A stretch of 64,000 nucleotides of DNA from Rivularia sp. MS3 (GCA_019192545.1 JAHCMI010000006.1:1-64000); one strand, 5' to 3'; positions 36,104 to 45,165 are shown, numbered from the stretch's first letter. Made by a program: numbers and translations. Notes: generated by a model from the sequence alone, not told the origin.

Positions 36104-37165
36104 CTATATTTTCATTAAAATTAATATATACTGAAATTGTCGAGAGCGACGTAAGAAGTAGACGTAATCAACAATATTGCCTTCTTCAAGCCCATCTAGC
36201 GTTTTGGAATAAGAAAGAAGTTTACCATCAAAATCAAAGCTAAATTGGCGGTATGTTTTAGGATGAAAAAGACTGATTAAATAGTCATATTTAAAGATTT
36301 TCCATTCATCAAGTCCTTTACTCAAGGATTCAATAGCGGCTTCATCTTCAAACCGACGAATTGCACTCCTTTTATCCCAAACCTTATCTGGACAGTCAAC
36401 ACCATTCCATCCATAGGCATATATGCCACAAACAATCTTATCCTTGCCGTACAAATGCTGACAGCCTTTGCAAGATTCCAGATTACATGGTTCAAAGTCT
36501 TTGCTTTGAAGTGCATACAGGTATGGATTGTAAACATCCAAGTGTTCGCGTAATGCTTCTGTGGGTAATGGTTGATAGCTAGAAAAGGTTTTCCAAATTA
36601 ACCTGGGACTTTCCCCAGGGCTTTCATGGATTCGCATTAGTCTTTGTTCATCTTCTAAAGAAATGCAATCGCATACAGCGATTGAATTTGATTGCATTCT
36701 TGATACCATCAATCCGCTAATCGATGGATTACCTTTAATTTCCACAAAAAAGTATGTGTAAACATTAGGTTTGCTTTCTTCTTCCTTATCATCATCACGA
36801 CAGATCACAAACATATCGCGAGTCATTGCTAACTTGAAGCTTGTAGATGAATCAAGATTATTGGATGCTTCCGTACATTTATTATCTTCCGCTTGTATGT
36901 TCCAACAACTTAAAAATGCTCCGGCTGTAGCTGCAACGCTAGTACCTGCCAAACCGACAGTGGAAGAAACAATAGCAAAAGCCCAAACCTGTTCCCAAGT
37001 ATCCTCTTCTTTGAGAAGACCAACTTTTTCTAAAGAATATCCTCCAACACCAATTATGGCAGCTAACGAACCAGTAAATACAGCAAGAAAAGATAACCCC
37101 CCAATTACACAGTTAATATCTGATAAAACACTTGTTAACTTTGATAATCTTCTTCGTAACATCAT
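36104..37165 (-). CDS. Membrane protein with two N-terminal helices and a Cys-rich domain
   Basis: 353 residues. Two membrane helices lie in the first 100 residues (INCVIGGLSFLAVFTGSLAA, VSSTVGLAGTSVAATAGAFL). The rest is soluble and includes a Cys cluster at about 230-265 (CNLESCKGCQHLYG, IVCGIYAYGWNGVDCPDKVW) that resembles a small metal-binding domain found in other cyanobacterial proteins. It is at the distal end of the plasmid-like gene block. Function unknown. The last residues overlap a 14-base motif that recurs inverted on the far side of tnpB. Confidence 0.7.
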   Translation of the reverse strand: MMLRRRLSKLTSVLSDINCVIGGLSFLAVFTGSLAAIIGVGGYSLEKVGLLKEEDTWEQVWAFAIVSSTVGLAGTSVAATAGAFLSCWNIQAEDNKCTEASNNLDSSTSFKLAMTRDMFVICRDDDKEEESKPNVYTYFFVEIKGNPSISGLMVSRMQSNSIAVCDCISLEDEQRLMRIHESPGESPRLIWKTFSSYQPLPTEALREHLDVYNPYLYALQSKDFEPCNLESCKGCQHLYGKDKIVCGIYAYGWNGVDCPDKVWDKRSAIRRFEDEAAIESLSKGLDEWKIFKYDYLISLFHPKTYRQFSFDFDGKLLSYSKTLDGLEEGNIVDYVYFLRRSRQFQYILILMKI

Positions 37166-37358
37166 AAACCTCCATACATTGTGTTTAAACTAATTACTTA
37201 GCCCCGCACAACGCAGGATATTGAAAGCTTTTTAGTCAAACCTACTATCTACTAGAAATGCAGTATTTTAAATAGCAATTAATTCGAGTTCGGCATTCAA
37301 AAGACTTTCAATGGCAATAGTAAGAATCGAACTTGCTCTTGTCACCAGAATTGCCTAT

Positions 37359-37559
37359 TCATCTCTTATAATTAATTCTATTTTTCTTAAAGCATATAGA
37401 AGCAAGTTCCACTCCTTTTCCTTCACAATTCCATCTATTAGATTTTTTATAACCATAACTGGATGTGATTCCCCAATTTGTAGTATTAGCATAATCCTTT
37501 AATATTTTGATAGCATAATCAAGTGCTGCTTTATTATTGTTAGAATCTTGCTCCATCAT
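37359..37559 (-). CDS. Small hypothetical protein downstream of the FtsK-like gene
   Basis: About 66 residues starting at one of two adjacent ATGs (37559 or 37556), one base after the translocase stop, which suggests coupled translation. It is helical at first (NKAALDYAIKILKDYANTT) and then has two Cys and many basic residues. Family not recognised. Its tight link to the translocase gene is the main support. Confidence 0.5.
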   Translation of the reverse strand: MMEQDSNNNKAALDYAIKILKDYANTTNWGITSSYGYKKSNRWNCEGKGVELASICFKKNRINYKR

Positions 37560-37560
37560 T

Positions 37561-39567
37561 TTATTTATTACCTTCATTATCTAAAAAGTTTTCTACAGCA
37601 CTACGATATTTCTTATAGTCTTTACCATCTTGCCGAGTAAGATTAAATATTAATTTGATAATTTCGTTGATAGCATAACCTTTAGCGTGTAAATTTAATA
37701 TTGAATTCTTGGACTGTTCATCAAGATTTACTTCAATATCAAAACCGTTATTTAAAAATGCTTTACCACCGATTCCACTGCAAGAAAACTCTTTAATATC
37801 ATTTGGCTCCCAAGCAGTATAGTTGTCTTCTTGATTAATTGCTTCTTCTAATAGCTGCTCAAAGTATTTTGGTTCCTCTGCATCTCCAACATAAAGAGCT
37901 TGAAGTCGTACAAGTTTGGTAGAAGTTTTATACAGAAAGTCCCCATAACCCAACAAGTTAGCAGCCAAGGTGTTATCATCGCCCAAAATAATGCAGCTAT
38001 CTTCTGGACGGGTTGTTGCAAATGCAGTTTTAGCAGGAAAATTACTCCTAATTAAAGGATTAATAACATTTTTATCTGGGCGTTGGGTGTAAAGCATTAT
38101 GTCAATACCCGCACCTCCAGCCTTAGCTAAAAGTTTCATCATATCCAATTCAATAGAGTCGCAGTAATCTTTATCAGTTAGTAAGTCAAAACATTCGTCT
38201 GTAAAACTTGCTATCCGAGGCATAATTAATTCGGGGTAATGCTTGCGGTTAAATTCGGCTATCGTCTCACAACCAACTTTCTCAAACTCCCGATATCGGG
38301 CTTCCATGTGCTGTACTAATAAACTAAATAATTCGGCGCTAGAAGCTGCATCTTTAGCTACGGGTGCAATTAGATGGGGTAACTTAGAGAATTTACTAAA
38401 TGTTACTCGCTTAACATCCGATAAAGCCAATTGAACAACCGACGCGGGATAACGACGTGCTAGATAAAGTATCGCTGCTTTTTCAAATTGTGATTTACCT
38501 CCACGAGTTCTTCCTCCACCAAGGATATGAGTCACGTTTTCATCCGATAGCGGAATATCAACATATTGCCCATCAACACCAACTCCACCTGGGATAACAA
38601 TATTATGTATATCTATAGGCTCGGAGAAATCAACATAATTTTTGAAATAAACAATTTCTCTATCCCTTCGAGGGACATCGATAGCAGCACCACCAGGAAT
38701 AACAGATACCATTGGTGAGGTGTCCATATTTAATTCTAACCCCAATTGCTGCACGAAGTCGTTACCAAAATCTTGAATTTTCTTAAATGAGACTCCTTTA
38801 CCCAATTTAATTTTGATGCGGTTAAATGTGGGACCGCATTCTGCATCAATATATTCTGCTGCTATCTTAAATTCAGCTAGGGTATCTACAATAAGCTTTC
38901 CCGATTCAGTTGTTGATACTTGCACATCCTCAATACTCCCTTCACTTTCCGCTAGTACCTTTGAAGGTTCACAGCCTTGGGCTTTCGATATCATCACCGC
39001 TACGCGATCGCAATATTTTATAATTGTTTCATCTTGAGTTGAACGGGCAATATCAGTAAACCACTTAATTGGTTCCCCATCGCAAAATGCGTTGTAAAAA
39101 TGTTGCAAGATTATCCGATAAGCAACTTGTTTATTCTGTAAATTTTTTATAGCTTCGCATCTTTTAACTAATTCGCTGATATCAAGATTAATTAGTTCAT
39201 TGTATACATTGTCTAATTCCCAGACGGAGGGGATGCGGTTAATAGTTATATACCGTAAGGCAAATTTCGCGAATTCAAATTGCTCTAAGTTACAGCTATT
39301 TGATAATTTATTTAAAATATCCTCATCGCTATCACCTTGATTAACTAGATTAAAAATATAACAAAACAATTGCTGTAAATCGTTGAATTTTAGTAGCGTG
39401 TGGTTATTGCTAACATCTAAATTATGAACCATTTTGGTTACATCATCATGTAAAACTTTAGGCAAGCTTAAATCAACTACTTCTAAAATTTCATTTTTAC
39501 TTAATCCTTGATTAGAAGCATAAACAATTGCCTCATATATTGATTTTTGTTTATGTTCTGGCAGCAT
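37561..39567 (-). CDS. FtsK/SpoIIIE-type DNA translocase of a mobile element
   Basis: 668 residues. The FtsK beta domain is recognisable (GPTFNRIKIKLGKGVSFKKI, VIPGGAAIDVPRR), followed by the motor: Walker A GRTRGGKS at about 354-361, Walker B IASFTDE and the RPEDSCIILGD region. The C terminus (ILNLHAKGYAINEIIKLIF) is a small helical domain that could recognise DNA. There are no N-terminal membrane helices, unlike chromosomal FtsK, so it is a plasmid- or ICE-type DNA pump. It ends a minus-strand series of overlapping genes starting at 44720, which points to a transfer or segregation role. The start overlaps the upstream stop (TAATG). Confidence 0.88.
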   Translation of the reverse strand: MLPEHKQKSIYEAIVYASNQGLSKNEILEVVDLSLPKVLHDDVTKMVHNLDVSNNHTLLKFNDLQQLFCYIFNLVNQGDSDEDILNKLSNSCNLEQFEFAKFALRYITINRIPSVWELDNVYNELINLDISELVKRCEAIKNLQNKQVAYRIILQHFYNAFCDGEPIKWFTDIARSTQDETIIKYCDRVAVMISKAQGCEPSKVLAESEGSIEDVQVSTTESGKLIVDTLAEFKIAAEYIDAECGPTFNRIKIKLGKGVSFKKIQDFGNDFVQQLGLELNMDTSPMVSVIPGGAAIDVPRRDREIVYFKNYVDFSEPIDIHNIVIPGGVGVDGQYVDIPLSDENVTHILGGGRTRGGKSQFEKAAILYLARRYPASVVQLALSDVKRVTFSKFSKLPHLIAPVAKDAASSAELFSLLVQHMEARYREFEKVGCETIAEFNRKHYPELIMPRIASFTDECFDLLTDKDYCDSIELDMMKLLAKAGGAGIDIMLYTQRPDKNVINPLIRSNFPAKTAFATTRPEDSCIILGDDNTLAANLLGYGDFLYKTSTKLVRLQALYVGDAEEPKYFEQLLEEAINQEDNYTAWEPNDIKEFSCSGIGGKAFLNNGFDIEVNLDEQSKNSILNLHAKGYAINEIIKLIFNLTRQDGKDYKKYRSAVENFLDNEGNK

Positions 39568-40292
39568 TAATTGATAACCTCTCGCTTCAGTAATACCCTA
39601 TTAATTGCCAATCGCCTGCGATTTTGGTCTATATCAATACATTTACGTTTCCATTGCCTTGAATGTTTAGGATAGTTCAGAAGTCTATTGATATAATATT
39701 TTTCTCTAATACAAATATTAAATAATCCCCTTGCTTTCAAATTAAATGAATCAACTCTTGCTTTACGAATAGCGTTATCAGCAGATAATCCTTCACGAAC
39801 ATTAGCTGCATAAAACTTTGGAAAACTATCACTAACTCTAGGTGCAGCTTGATTCCATAAATCTACAGAGTTAACGAAAGCTGTTTTATGTTGCTTGATA
39901 TCAATATTTTGTCGTTGAAATAGATTAGTTAATCTTGGTAATCTTGATTTAATTCTCAGCAAGCAACCTCTATTAGCAGCATTTATATCGCCAGCTTTAC
40001 TTTTCCCATAATCGCTACAAAATCCTTGATTTAATACTCGTTTACCACCTAGTTTTGATGGGTCGATATGACCACAATATAGGGAAGTAAACTCTCCATT
40101 TTTCGCACAGTTTCCTTCAGCATGGCAGATAGCAATATTACCAGGACTATTAATACTAGAAAACAAATTATTGATTTCATTATTCCTATGAATTGGAATA
40201 ACTAAATTAAAACTTTCAGATATTGAGACACCAAATAATGGTGTAATTAGCATTAGTAAAGAAAAACTTGTAATCTGCCAAGGACGAATCAT
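39567..40292 (-). CDS. Predicted exported Cys-containing protein
   Basis: I chose the ATG at 40292, which overlaps the upstream stop (TGATG) and gives a signal-peptide-like N terminus (MIRPWQITSFSLLMLITPLF). A TTG nine bases earlier is also in frame. The mature part has many Cys and basic residues (ICHAEGNCAKNGEFTSLYCG, FCSDYGKSKAGDINAANRGC). Family unknown. Its place in the translocase series suggests a cell-surface or periplasmic part of a transfer apparatus. Confidence 0.65.
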   Translation of the reverse strand: MIRPWQITSFSLLMLITPLFGVSISESFNLVIPIHRNNEINNLFSSINSPGNIAICHAEGNCAKNGEFTSLYCGHIDPSKLGGKRVLNQGFCSDYGKSKAGDINAANRGCLLRIKSRLPRLTNLFQRQNIDIKQHKTAFVNSVDLWNQAAPRVSDSFPKFYAANVREGLSADNAIRKARVDSFNLKARGLFNICIREKYYINRLLNYPKHSRQWKRKCIDIDQNRRRLAINRVLLKREVIN

Positions 40293-40627
40293 CAATTGCA
40301 CTCCGGTTGCTTTTTAGCCCAATCATGAATTTTTCGCAGAGAATTTCTTATATATGGTTCTTTCGACGGGTTGTAATTCCCAAAATAATATCTATACAGA
40401 GATTGCAGTGTATTTGATTTGCCATCTACAATATAACCACAAGCGACATCAGCATATTTCACCAGTCGGTTATCGCTCCATCCCATTTCTTCCATTGCGC
40501 TTAATTCAACCTTAGTAAATCCAGCTTCCTTACGGATACGATTACCGATATCTAAAGCAATAGCAGGTAGTGGGAATATAAAAATGCTAATCAATAAGAT
40601 ACTCAAAATATTATTTCTGATAAGCAT
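40292..40627 (-). CDS. Small exported protein of the transfer-like series
   Basis: 111 residues with a clear signal peptide (ILSILLISIFIFPLPAIALD). The mature 85 residues include VKYADVACGYIVDGKSNTLQ and end in KKQPECN. It overlaps both neighbouring genes by a few bases. Family not recognised. Confidence 0.65.
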   Translation of the reverse strand: MLIRNNILSILLISIFIFPLPAIALDIGNRIRKEAGFTKVELSAMEEMGWSDNRLVKYADVACGYIVDGKSNTLQSLYRYYFGNYNPSKEPYIRNSLRKIHDWAKKQPECN

Positions 40628-41240
40628 GAGGACGAACTCCGATTATTTGTGAATTAGTGAATGAATATAGGCTTCGCATTCTTACAGGAGCGCTCATGGT
40701 ACTTCTATCGACTATTCTCCCCTTGCCCACATAAATCCCAACGTGAGTAATTGCACCCCTCCTAAAATTGCCGTAAGTGTTTGTAAAACCGATTAAATCT
40801 CCCTTTTGGAATTGCTTTGGGTTGGTAAGAATAATTCCAATGTCGCTACCAAAAAAAGAACGTGCCATCAACGAACCGTTATGATATTGCTTACCAGCAT
40901 CCCAGGGCTTGCTAGTTATTCCCACGCGAACATTTGATTGACGCAATACGAAGCGAACAAAATCGGCACAACGCTCTTTCTCATGAGGTTTATAGGATTT
41001 CCCAACCCATGCGATCGCATTTCTACCAACTCTATTTCCAACACTGTTACTTAGGGTGTTAGTTTGACGGAAATTCTGCACTAAAAGTTGATTATCAAAC
41101 CACATAGATATAGGTTTAATAGAAATACAGCTAGCTAAAATTAATGTTAAAAAAGCGTACTTCCAATTGTGAGAAATTGGTTTTATTTGAACTGCGTCGT
41201 TTTTATTAGTGCCAATACTAAAATCAATGAGGAGTCGCAT
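40611..41240 (-). CDS. NlpC/P60-like cell-wall endopeptidase
   Basis: About 209 residues from the ATG at 41240. One membrane anchor (WKYAFLTLILASCISIKPIS) precedes an NlpC/P60-type cysteine peptidase: the Cys in HEKERCADFVRFVLRQ and the His in AITHVGIYVGKGRIVDRS, with the FQKGDLIGF element between them. Enzymes of this type cut peptide bonds in peptidoglycan. Next to a DNA translocase and a row of small membrane proteins, a role in opening the wall for a DNA-transfer channel is a reasonable inference. It overlaps both neighbours. Confidence 0.8.
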   Translation of the reverse strand: MRLLIDFSIGTNKNDAVQIKPISHNWKYAFLTLILASCISIKPISMWFDNQLLVQNFRQTNTLSNSVGNRVGRNAIAWVGKSYKPHEKERCADFVRFVLRQSNVRVGITSKPWDAGKQYHNGSLMARSFFGSDIGIILTNPKQFQKGDLIGFTNTYGNFRRGAITHVGIYVGKGRIVDRSTMSAPVRMRSLYSFTNSQIIGVRPHAYQK

Positions 41241-41478
41241 TGTGGCAACCAAATTTTGCTTGAAGAACTTCCTCTAAATCATTATCTGGAGGAGGACAAG
41301 TAGAAGTCTTGCGAGGGGATTTATCAGCAGTGTTTTTATTGAATTTTAGGGAAGGCAACCTGATATCGATTGTGGATAGTTTGGGTAAATCAGGCTGCCA
41401 AAACTTCAAATATCCAGGTTGAGCTATATCTGCAACGAACAAACATAGCATCAGCCAGAATGTAATACGGACAAACAC
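41224..41478 (-). CDS. Small membrane-anchored protein
   Basis: 84 residues from a GTG start, 1 base after the upstream stop. The N terminus is hydrophobic (VRITFWLMLCLFVADIAQPG) and the rest is basic and polar, with two Cys. It overlaps the NlpC/P60 gene by 17 bases. Family unknown. Confidence 0.6.
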   Translation of the reverse strand: MFVRITFWLMLCLFVADIAQPGYLKFWQPDLPKLSTIDIRLPSLKFNKNTADKSPRKTSTCPPPDNDLEEVLQAKFGCHNATPH

Positions 41479-41479
41479 T

Positions 41480-41965
41480 TCAATCTACCAAATCGACAAC
41501 TGGAGTTAAATTAGGCAGATTTTCTGGTGTTAATTTAATTTCTTGCTTTTGCACATAACCAGGACCGGAGTAATTACCGTTGAGTAAAAAATTGATTCCA
41601 CCGATTCCCAGCCATAACATCACAATCGCAATACCTACAGGAGATGAAATCGCATCTTTCAACCAATAAAATAAGTACCAAAAGTAGCGAAGATTGTTAT
41701 GAGGATGGAATCTATGCGCTCTCCAATAATCGGTTACTGGTACATATATTTCTGGTACTCGTGATGTCGGTTTCGTAGGAGAATTTGTATGATTTACCCT
41801 AGCTGGTTGTGCTTGCACTGAGGTTGGCTCAACGTTAATAGTCGTTGGTTGCTGATATTGTTGTTGTTGAGCGTTCTGTAACATTTGTGCTAATTGTTGT
41901 TGCGTTGCGAGCTGACCGGGTTGTGTATAATCAACATGAAAATCTCTACGTCTATTATTTCCCAT
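41480..41965 (-). CDS. Gln-rich single-pass membrane protein
   Basis: 161 residues with a good ribosome-binding site (AAGGAGATAAATC-ATG). The N-terminal 70 residues are Gln-, Pro- and Thr-rich. A hydrophobic segment at about 110-128 (VGIAIVMLWLGIGGINFLL) would cross the membrane. Part of the overlapping small-membrane-protein series. Family unknown. Confidence 0.65.
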   Translation of the reverse strand: MGNNRRRDFHVDYTQPGQLATQQQLAQMLQNAQQQQYQQPTTINVEPTSVQAQPARVNHTNSPTKPTSRVPEIYVPVTDYWRAHRFHPHNNLRYFWYLFYWLKDAISSPVGIAIVMLWLGIGGINFLLNGNYSGPGYVQKQEIKLTPENLPNLTPVVDLVD

Positions 41966-41976
41966 GATTTATCTCC

Positions 41977-42447
41977 TTAATCTGACCAAATATCATCTTC
42001 CAAAGCATTCTTGAATTGTTCGGGGGTTATCGGCACGTTACCGTCGGCAGTTGGACGACGAAACGGAACTAAGTTTTGGTATTCGGGTTTAACATCCTCC
42101 AATTGTTGTGATTGGATTGCACCTTCATCTAAAAATTGGGACATTTGGATATCGGTGTCGGGTATTGGTGGTACAACAGGTGCAATCGGAGCATCAGTTG
42201 AATCAATACCGAGGTCGATATTAGAGTTATATTCCCAAATCGCCCAAGCAATTAAACTGATACTTGCTGCAAAAAATACTCCACCAGACAACCAATGCAA
42301 CTTCGTCCCTGGAGGTTGTATCTGAGCTACGGTAGGACGCGATGAATTACCTAAAGTAGTCTTCACCGGAATCTGCCGCACTGCTCCCAATACGTTAAAT
42401 AATGAGAGTAAAAAGCATATACCCGCGCCAATGAATTTGACATACAC
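41977..42447 (-). CDS. Two-helix membrane protein of the transfer-like series
   Basis: 156 residues from a GTG start. Two membrane helices (FIGAGICFLLSLFNVLGAV and LSGGVFFAASISLIAWAIW) are followed by an acidic, Pro-rich tail. It lies 5 bases after the gene at 42453. Family unknown. Confidence 0.6.
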   Translation of the reverse strand: MYVKFIGAGICFLLSLFNVLGAVRQIPVKTTLGNSSRPTVAQIQPPGTKLHWLSGGVFFAASISLIAWAIWEYNSNIDLGIDSTDAPIAPVVPPIPDTDIQMSQFLDEGAIQSQQLEDVKPEYQNLVPFRRPTADGNVPITPEQFKNALEDDIWSD

Positions 42448-42452
42448 ATCTA

Positions 42453-42650
42453 TTAATTTCCTTTGTTTGGTTTAGATTTCTTTAATTGCTGCAACTTCAG
42501 TCTTCTTTTTCGCAATGATTCGGCGATGCGCTGACGTATTTTCGGTACTTCGGATAATTGACGCACGGGGTCTTTATAACCCTGAACTCGTAGATAATTA
42601 GCTTGGGATAAAGCATACGGTTCCTGCACTGTTTGGATTTGCGTCACCAT
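42453..42650 (-). CDS. Small basic protein
   Basis: 65 residues, strongly basic at the C terminus (RIAESLRKRRLKLQQLKKSK), with no membrane segment. It starts immediately after the stop of the gene at 42651, so it is cotranscribed. Nucleic-acid binding is possible from composition alone. Confidence 0.55.
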   Translation of the reverse strand: MVTQIQTVQEPYALSQANYLRVQGYKDPVRQLSEVPKIRQRIAESLRKRRLKLQQLKKSKPNKGN

Positions 42651-43292
42651 TTAATTAAAATCAACAATAGGTCGATTTTGTAAATTCTCGGCATAATCAA
42701 TGGCTTCTAGTTTGCCCAAGAGTAATACCGCAGCACCCCCAGTGCCCAATCGCTGCTTGACTTTCGTGCCGTCAGTTTTTGTATAGCTATAGGTAAAGCT
42801 ATCATTACCAGAAGCGACTTCGACTAAAGCGTCCATCGTATCTTGCTTGGCGATCGCCAACACTGCCATGTGGTGGAGTCTAAAAAAAGCTGAGTTTTCG
42901 TTACTTTGTTGTTTATTGATATCTTGTAATATTTCAGCAGACCATTGCGCTGCACCTAGTTGCCGCCATCCGGTAAGGATTCCGCTGCCATTAACAGAAT
43001 AGTTTTGTAGCTCGTTGGGGTTGAAATCGGTACGGGTAAGCTTTTCGATGTATCCGCGTCTACGAGATTGCATCATTTCAAGAGCGCGATTAACCTTACT
43101 AACGCTTGGAGAAACTTCGCTACGTCTACCCACTATAATGGCGGCGGCTGCCAACACCGAACCCAATCCAACCGTTGCACAACAAACCCACAACACTATG
43201 TCGATTTTTCGACTGCGCTTTTTGGGTTTGGGTATACCATTCGCACTCGTATTACTCGAATTAAATTTATCCCTTTTAGGAAGTAACTGCAT
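42651..43292 (-). CDS. Single-pass membrane protein with soluble domain
   Basis: 213 residues. A basic N terminus (KPKKRSRKIDI) and one helix (VLWVCCATVGLGSVLAAAAI) are followed by an extracytoplasmic domain of about 160 residues (LTGWRQLGAAQWSAEILQDI, FRLHHMAVLAIAKQDTMDAL). The topology is like that of VirB8-type transfer proteins but I see no sequence match, so this is only an analogy. Confidence 0.6.
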   Translation of the reverse strand: MQLLPKRDKFNSSNTSANGIPKPKKRSRKIDIVLWVCCATVGLGSVLAAAAIIVGRRSEVSPSVSKVNRALEMMQSRRRGYIEKLTRTDFNPNELQNYSVNGSGILTGWRQLGAAQWSAEILQDINKQQSNENSAFFRLHHMAVLAIAKQDTMDALVEVASGNDSFTYSYTKTDGTKVKQRLGTGGAAVLLLGKLEAIDYAENLQNRPIVDFN

Positions 43293-43297
43293 GGCTA

Positions 43298-43525
43298 TTA
43301 ACCGTTATCAACTATTACGTACAAAGGTTCCCTTGAATAAGAGGCGAAGGTCGAACGCAGCATACAAACCCAAGCTCCGCCAATAACCGCACCCATCAGC
43401 AATAGCAAAGGATTAATAGCAAGAGCAGCACCTACTCCCATCGTATGACCGATAAATCCGCTAATACCGCATCCAGTCACTATTCCGCCACCGATATTAA
43501 TCAAAAAATCTTTAATCGCTCTCAT
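43298..43525 (-). CDS. Small two-helix membrane protein, Gly-rich
   Basis: About 75 residues from the ATG at 43525, with a ribosome-binding site (GGGAG). Two Gly-rich hydrophobic segments (IGGGIVTGCGISGFIGHTMG and INPLLLLMGAVIGGAWVCML) resemble small channel or pilin-like transfer proteins in topology only. It overlaps the upstream gene by 14 bases. Confidence 0.6.
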   Translation of the reverse strand: MRAIKDFLINIGGGIVTGCGISGFIGHTMGVGAALAINPLLLLMGAVIGGAWVCMLRSTFASYSREPLYVIVDNG

Positions 43526-43766
43526 GAACAATAAACTCCCTGGTTATTTTTAAAATCAAAGTAAGTGCAACAGTAATTCCAATAAATCCACCAAATAAAG
43601 AACCAATAATCACCTTCGGTATGTTTGTTGATGGTGGGGGAGATAAAACTAATCCCGCTACCATCCCGGAAAAGTTACCTAAGAATACGATTCCTACTCC
43701 CTGCATTGCTGCAATCCTAAGTTGTCTAGATTGCTCGCCAAGGTAAGTTTCTATTGACGGCATCAT
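43512..43766 (-). CDS. Small two-helix membrane protein
   Basis: 84 residues from the ATG at 43766, chosen because it overlaps the stop of the upstream gene (TGATG); a TTG at 43862 would overlap that gene by almost 100 bases. Helices: MQGVGIVFLGNFSGMVAGLV and VIIGSLFGGFIGITVALTLI. Family unknown. Confidence 0.6.
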   Translation of the reverse strand: MMPSIETYLGEQSRQLRIAAMQGVGIVFLGNFSGMVAGLVLSPPPSTNIPKVIIGSLFGGFIGITVALTLILKITREFIVHESD

Positions 43767-44362
43767 CAAGGTGATGATTTCTCGGGCAAGGATTTTGTCT
43801 TCGACACTGATTTCAACTGTTGGGGCTGTATCTCCAACGACGGATGCGGCTCCTCTCCCCAATTGACTTTGCCGAAAAAATCATCATCGATACGCTTATA
43901 AACTCGCCCTTGTACTTCTTCCAATTCCGTCGTGGGTTCTTGGACTCCGTTAAATAACATGTCCTCTAACATCAAAGTAGAAGTTTCCAGAACTACCTTA
44001 TGTCGTAATGTTGCAAGTTGCTTTCCTCTAGCTACGTCCGAATGCAACACTTTAACGAAGCTATTAGATTGAGATTCTTCTGGATTTACACCGAATCTTT
44101 GTTGGATGTATTGATTTTCATCAAATGTATGTTCGTTATTAGAACTGGAGCGTTCTGAGCGCATTTCCAATAAATGATTAGCGGCTTCTTCTAGCGACAT
44201 ATTTTCAGCAGCAGCAACTTGTTTTAATTGAAGTAATTGCTGCTCTACTTCTGGCTTAATAGTACTATCTTTATTTACAACTAAGCTTAATTTTTTACAT
44301 ACCTGAATTACTATTTCAGGAGTAGTTTGCAAAGCTTGAGCGACTTTGTTGATGTGCTTCAT
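43766..44362 (-). CDS. Hypothetical soluble protein with IF2-N/HTH-like start
   Basis: About 198 residues from the ATG at 44362, which has an upstream AGGAGA. The N terminus (INKVAQALQTTPEIVIQVCK) resembles the small helical domain of initiation factor 2 or a simple DNA-binding helix pair. The rest is acidic and helical (LKQVAAAENMSLEEAANHLL). Overlaps both neighbours. Function unknown. Confidence 0.6.
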   Translation of the reverse strand: MKHINKVAQALQTTPEIVIQVCKKLSLVVNKDSTIKPEVEQQLLQLKQVAAAENMSLEEAANHLLEMRSERSSSNNEHTFDENQYIQQRFGVNPEESQSNSFVKVLHSDVARGKQLATLRHKVVLETSTLMLEDMLFNGVQEPTTELEEVQGRVYKRIDDDFFGKVNWGEEPHPSLEIQPQQLKSVSKTKSLPEKSSP

Positions 44363-44720
44363 ATTTTTCAATTCTCCTAATCACAGATTTTACAATTGGG
44401 TCTTGTTTTTCGTCTTCAGAAATATGCTTCGTCAAAAAATCGTACAGGCTAAGTCCGTTATTTTGACGCATGAATTTATCTAAACCACCAGAAGGAATTA
44501 CTCTTTCTAAATATTCGTACCTGGTTAGTCGTCTTATCTTGGTAGCTACATAAAAAAAATCGGCAGTTTGCACAGCATCTAAATCAAAGTATCCCCCTCT
44601 CTTCTTGGGTTTTACTATTCCGGCGTAGGGATACCATTGTTGCAAAGCTGAGATAGTTATTCCATATCTTTGAGCAAGACTTTTTTGAGTGTATATAACA
44701 TTGTCGTCACATATCATCAT
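44316..44720 (-). CDS. Putative MerR-like HTH regulator, first gene of the transfer-like series
   Basis: 134 residues. The start (VIYTQKSLAQRYGITISALQ then QWYPYAGIVKPKKRGGYFDL) resembles a MerR or excisionase-type winged HTH, where the helix is followed by a Tyr/Phe-Asp wing. It is the promoter-proximal gene of eleven or more minus-strand genes, so it may regulate them. A palindrome at 44868-44879 in its upstream region is a candidate operator. Confidence 0.6.
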   Translation of the reverse strand: MMICDDNVIYTQKSLAQRYGITISALQQWYPYAGIVKPKKRGGYFDLDAVQTADFFYVATKIRRLTRYEYLERVIPSGGLDKFMRQNNGLSLYDFLTKHISEDEKQDPIVKSVIRRIEKYEAHQQSRSSFANYS

Positions 44721-45165
44721 CCAGTTTAATTACTACTTGAAACAAAGAAATATTCAGTTATTGTTTGACGATAGTGCTTGTAGAGTAGATTTTTCTTAAC
44801 AAGCTTTATCACTTCCATTCAACTTGAGATAAATTAAAGTTGAGCTTAAGTCGCTGTTCTTTACACAGTCTATATAGACACATAATTAGAAGCGTTACAA
44901 GTTAAATTTCAAAATATAGTCAAACTTTCTGGGTTTCGTTAAATGGTAATTTTTCCAAACAATTATGTAAACTTTGTCATCAGTTATTTTTATGTAGATA
45001 AAACAGCGTTACAGTCAAAGCTGCTACGCTGATTTGACGGTAAGGAGTATGAGCTTATAAAACTATTTATGAATGTAGAAAATAATGATTATTCGCACCT
45101 AATATTCTGCTGTTGTCGTCAAAAACTTCCCCAGTTAATGAAACAGTTATAAATACAATAAAAAA
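44721..45165. promoter_or_regulatory. Promoter region of the transfer-like series with palindrome
   Basis: No gene seen in 445 AT-rich bases. A perfect 12-base palindrome GTCTATATAGAC (44868-44879) lies 148 bases before the first gene. The same half-sites GTCTAT/ATAGAC recur at 47914-47929 in front of the ribbon-helix-helix gene. Confidence 0.5.

Noticed and set aside
43766-43862. Longer start (TTG at 43862) for the gene ending at 43512
   Set aside because: It would overlap the upstream gene by 97 bases; the ATG at 43766 overlaps the stop in the usual coupled way.
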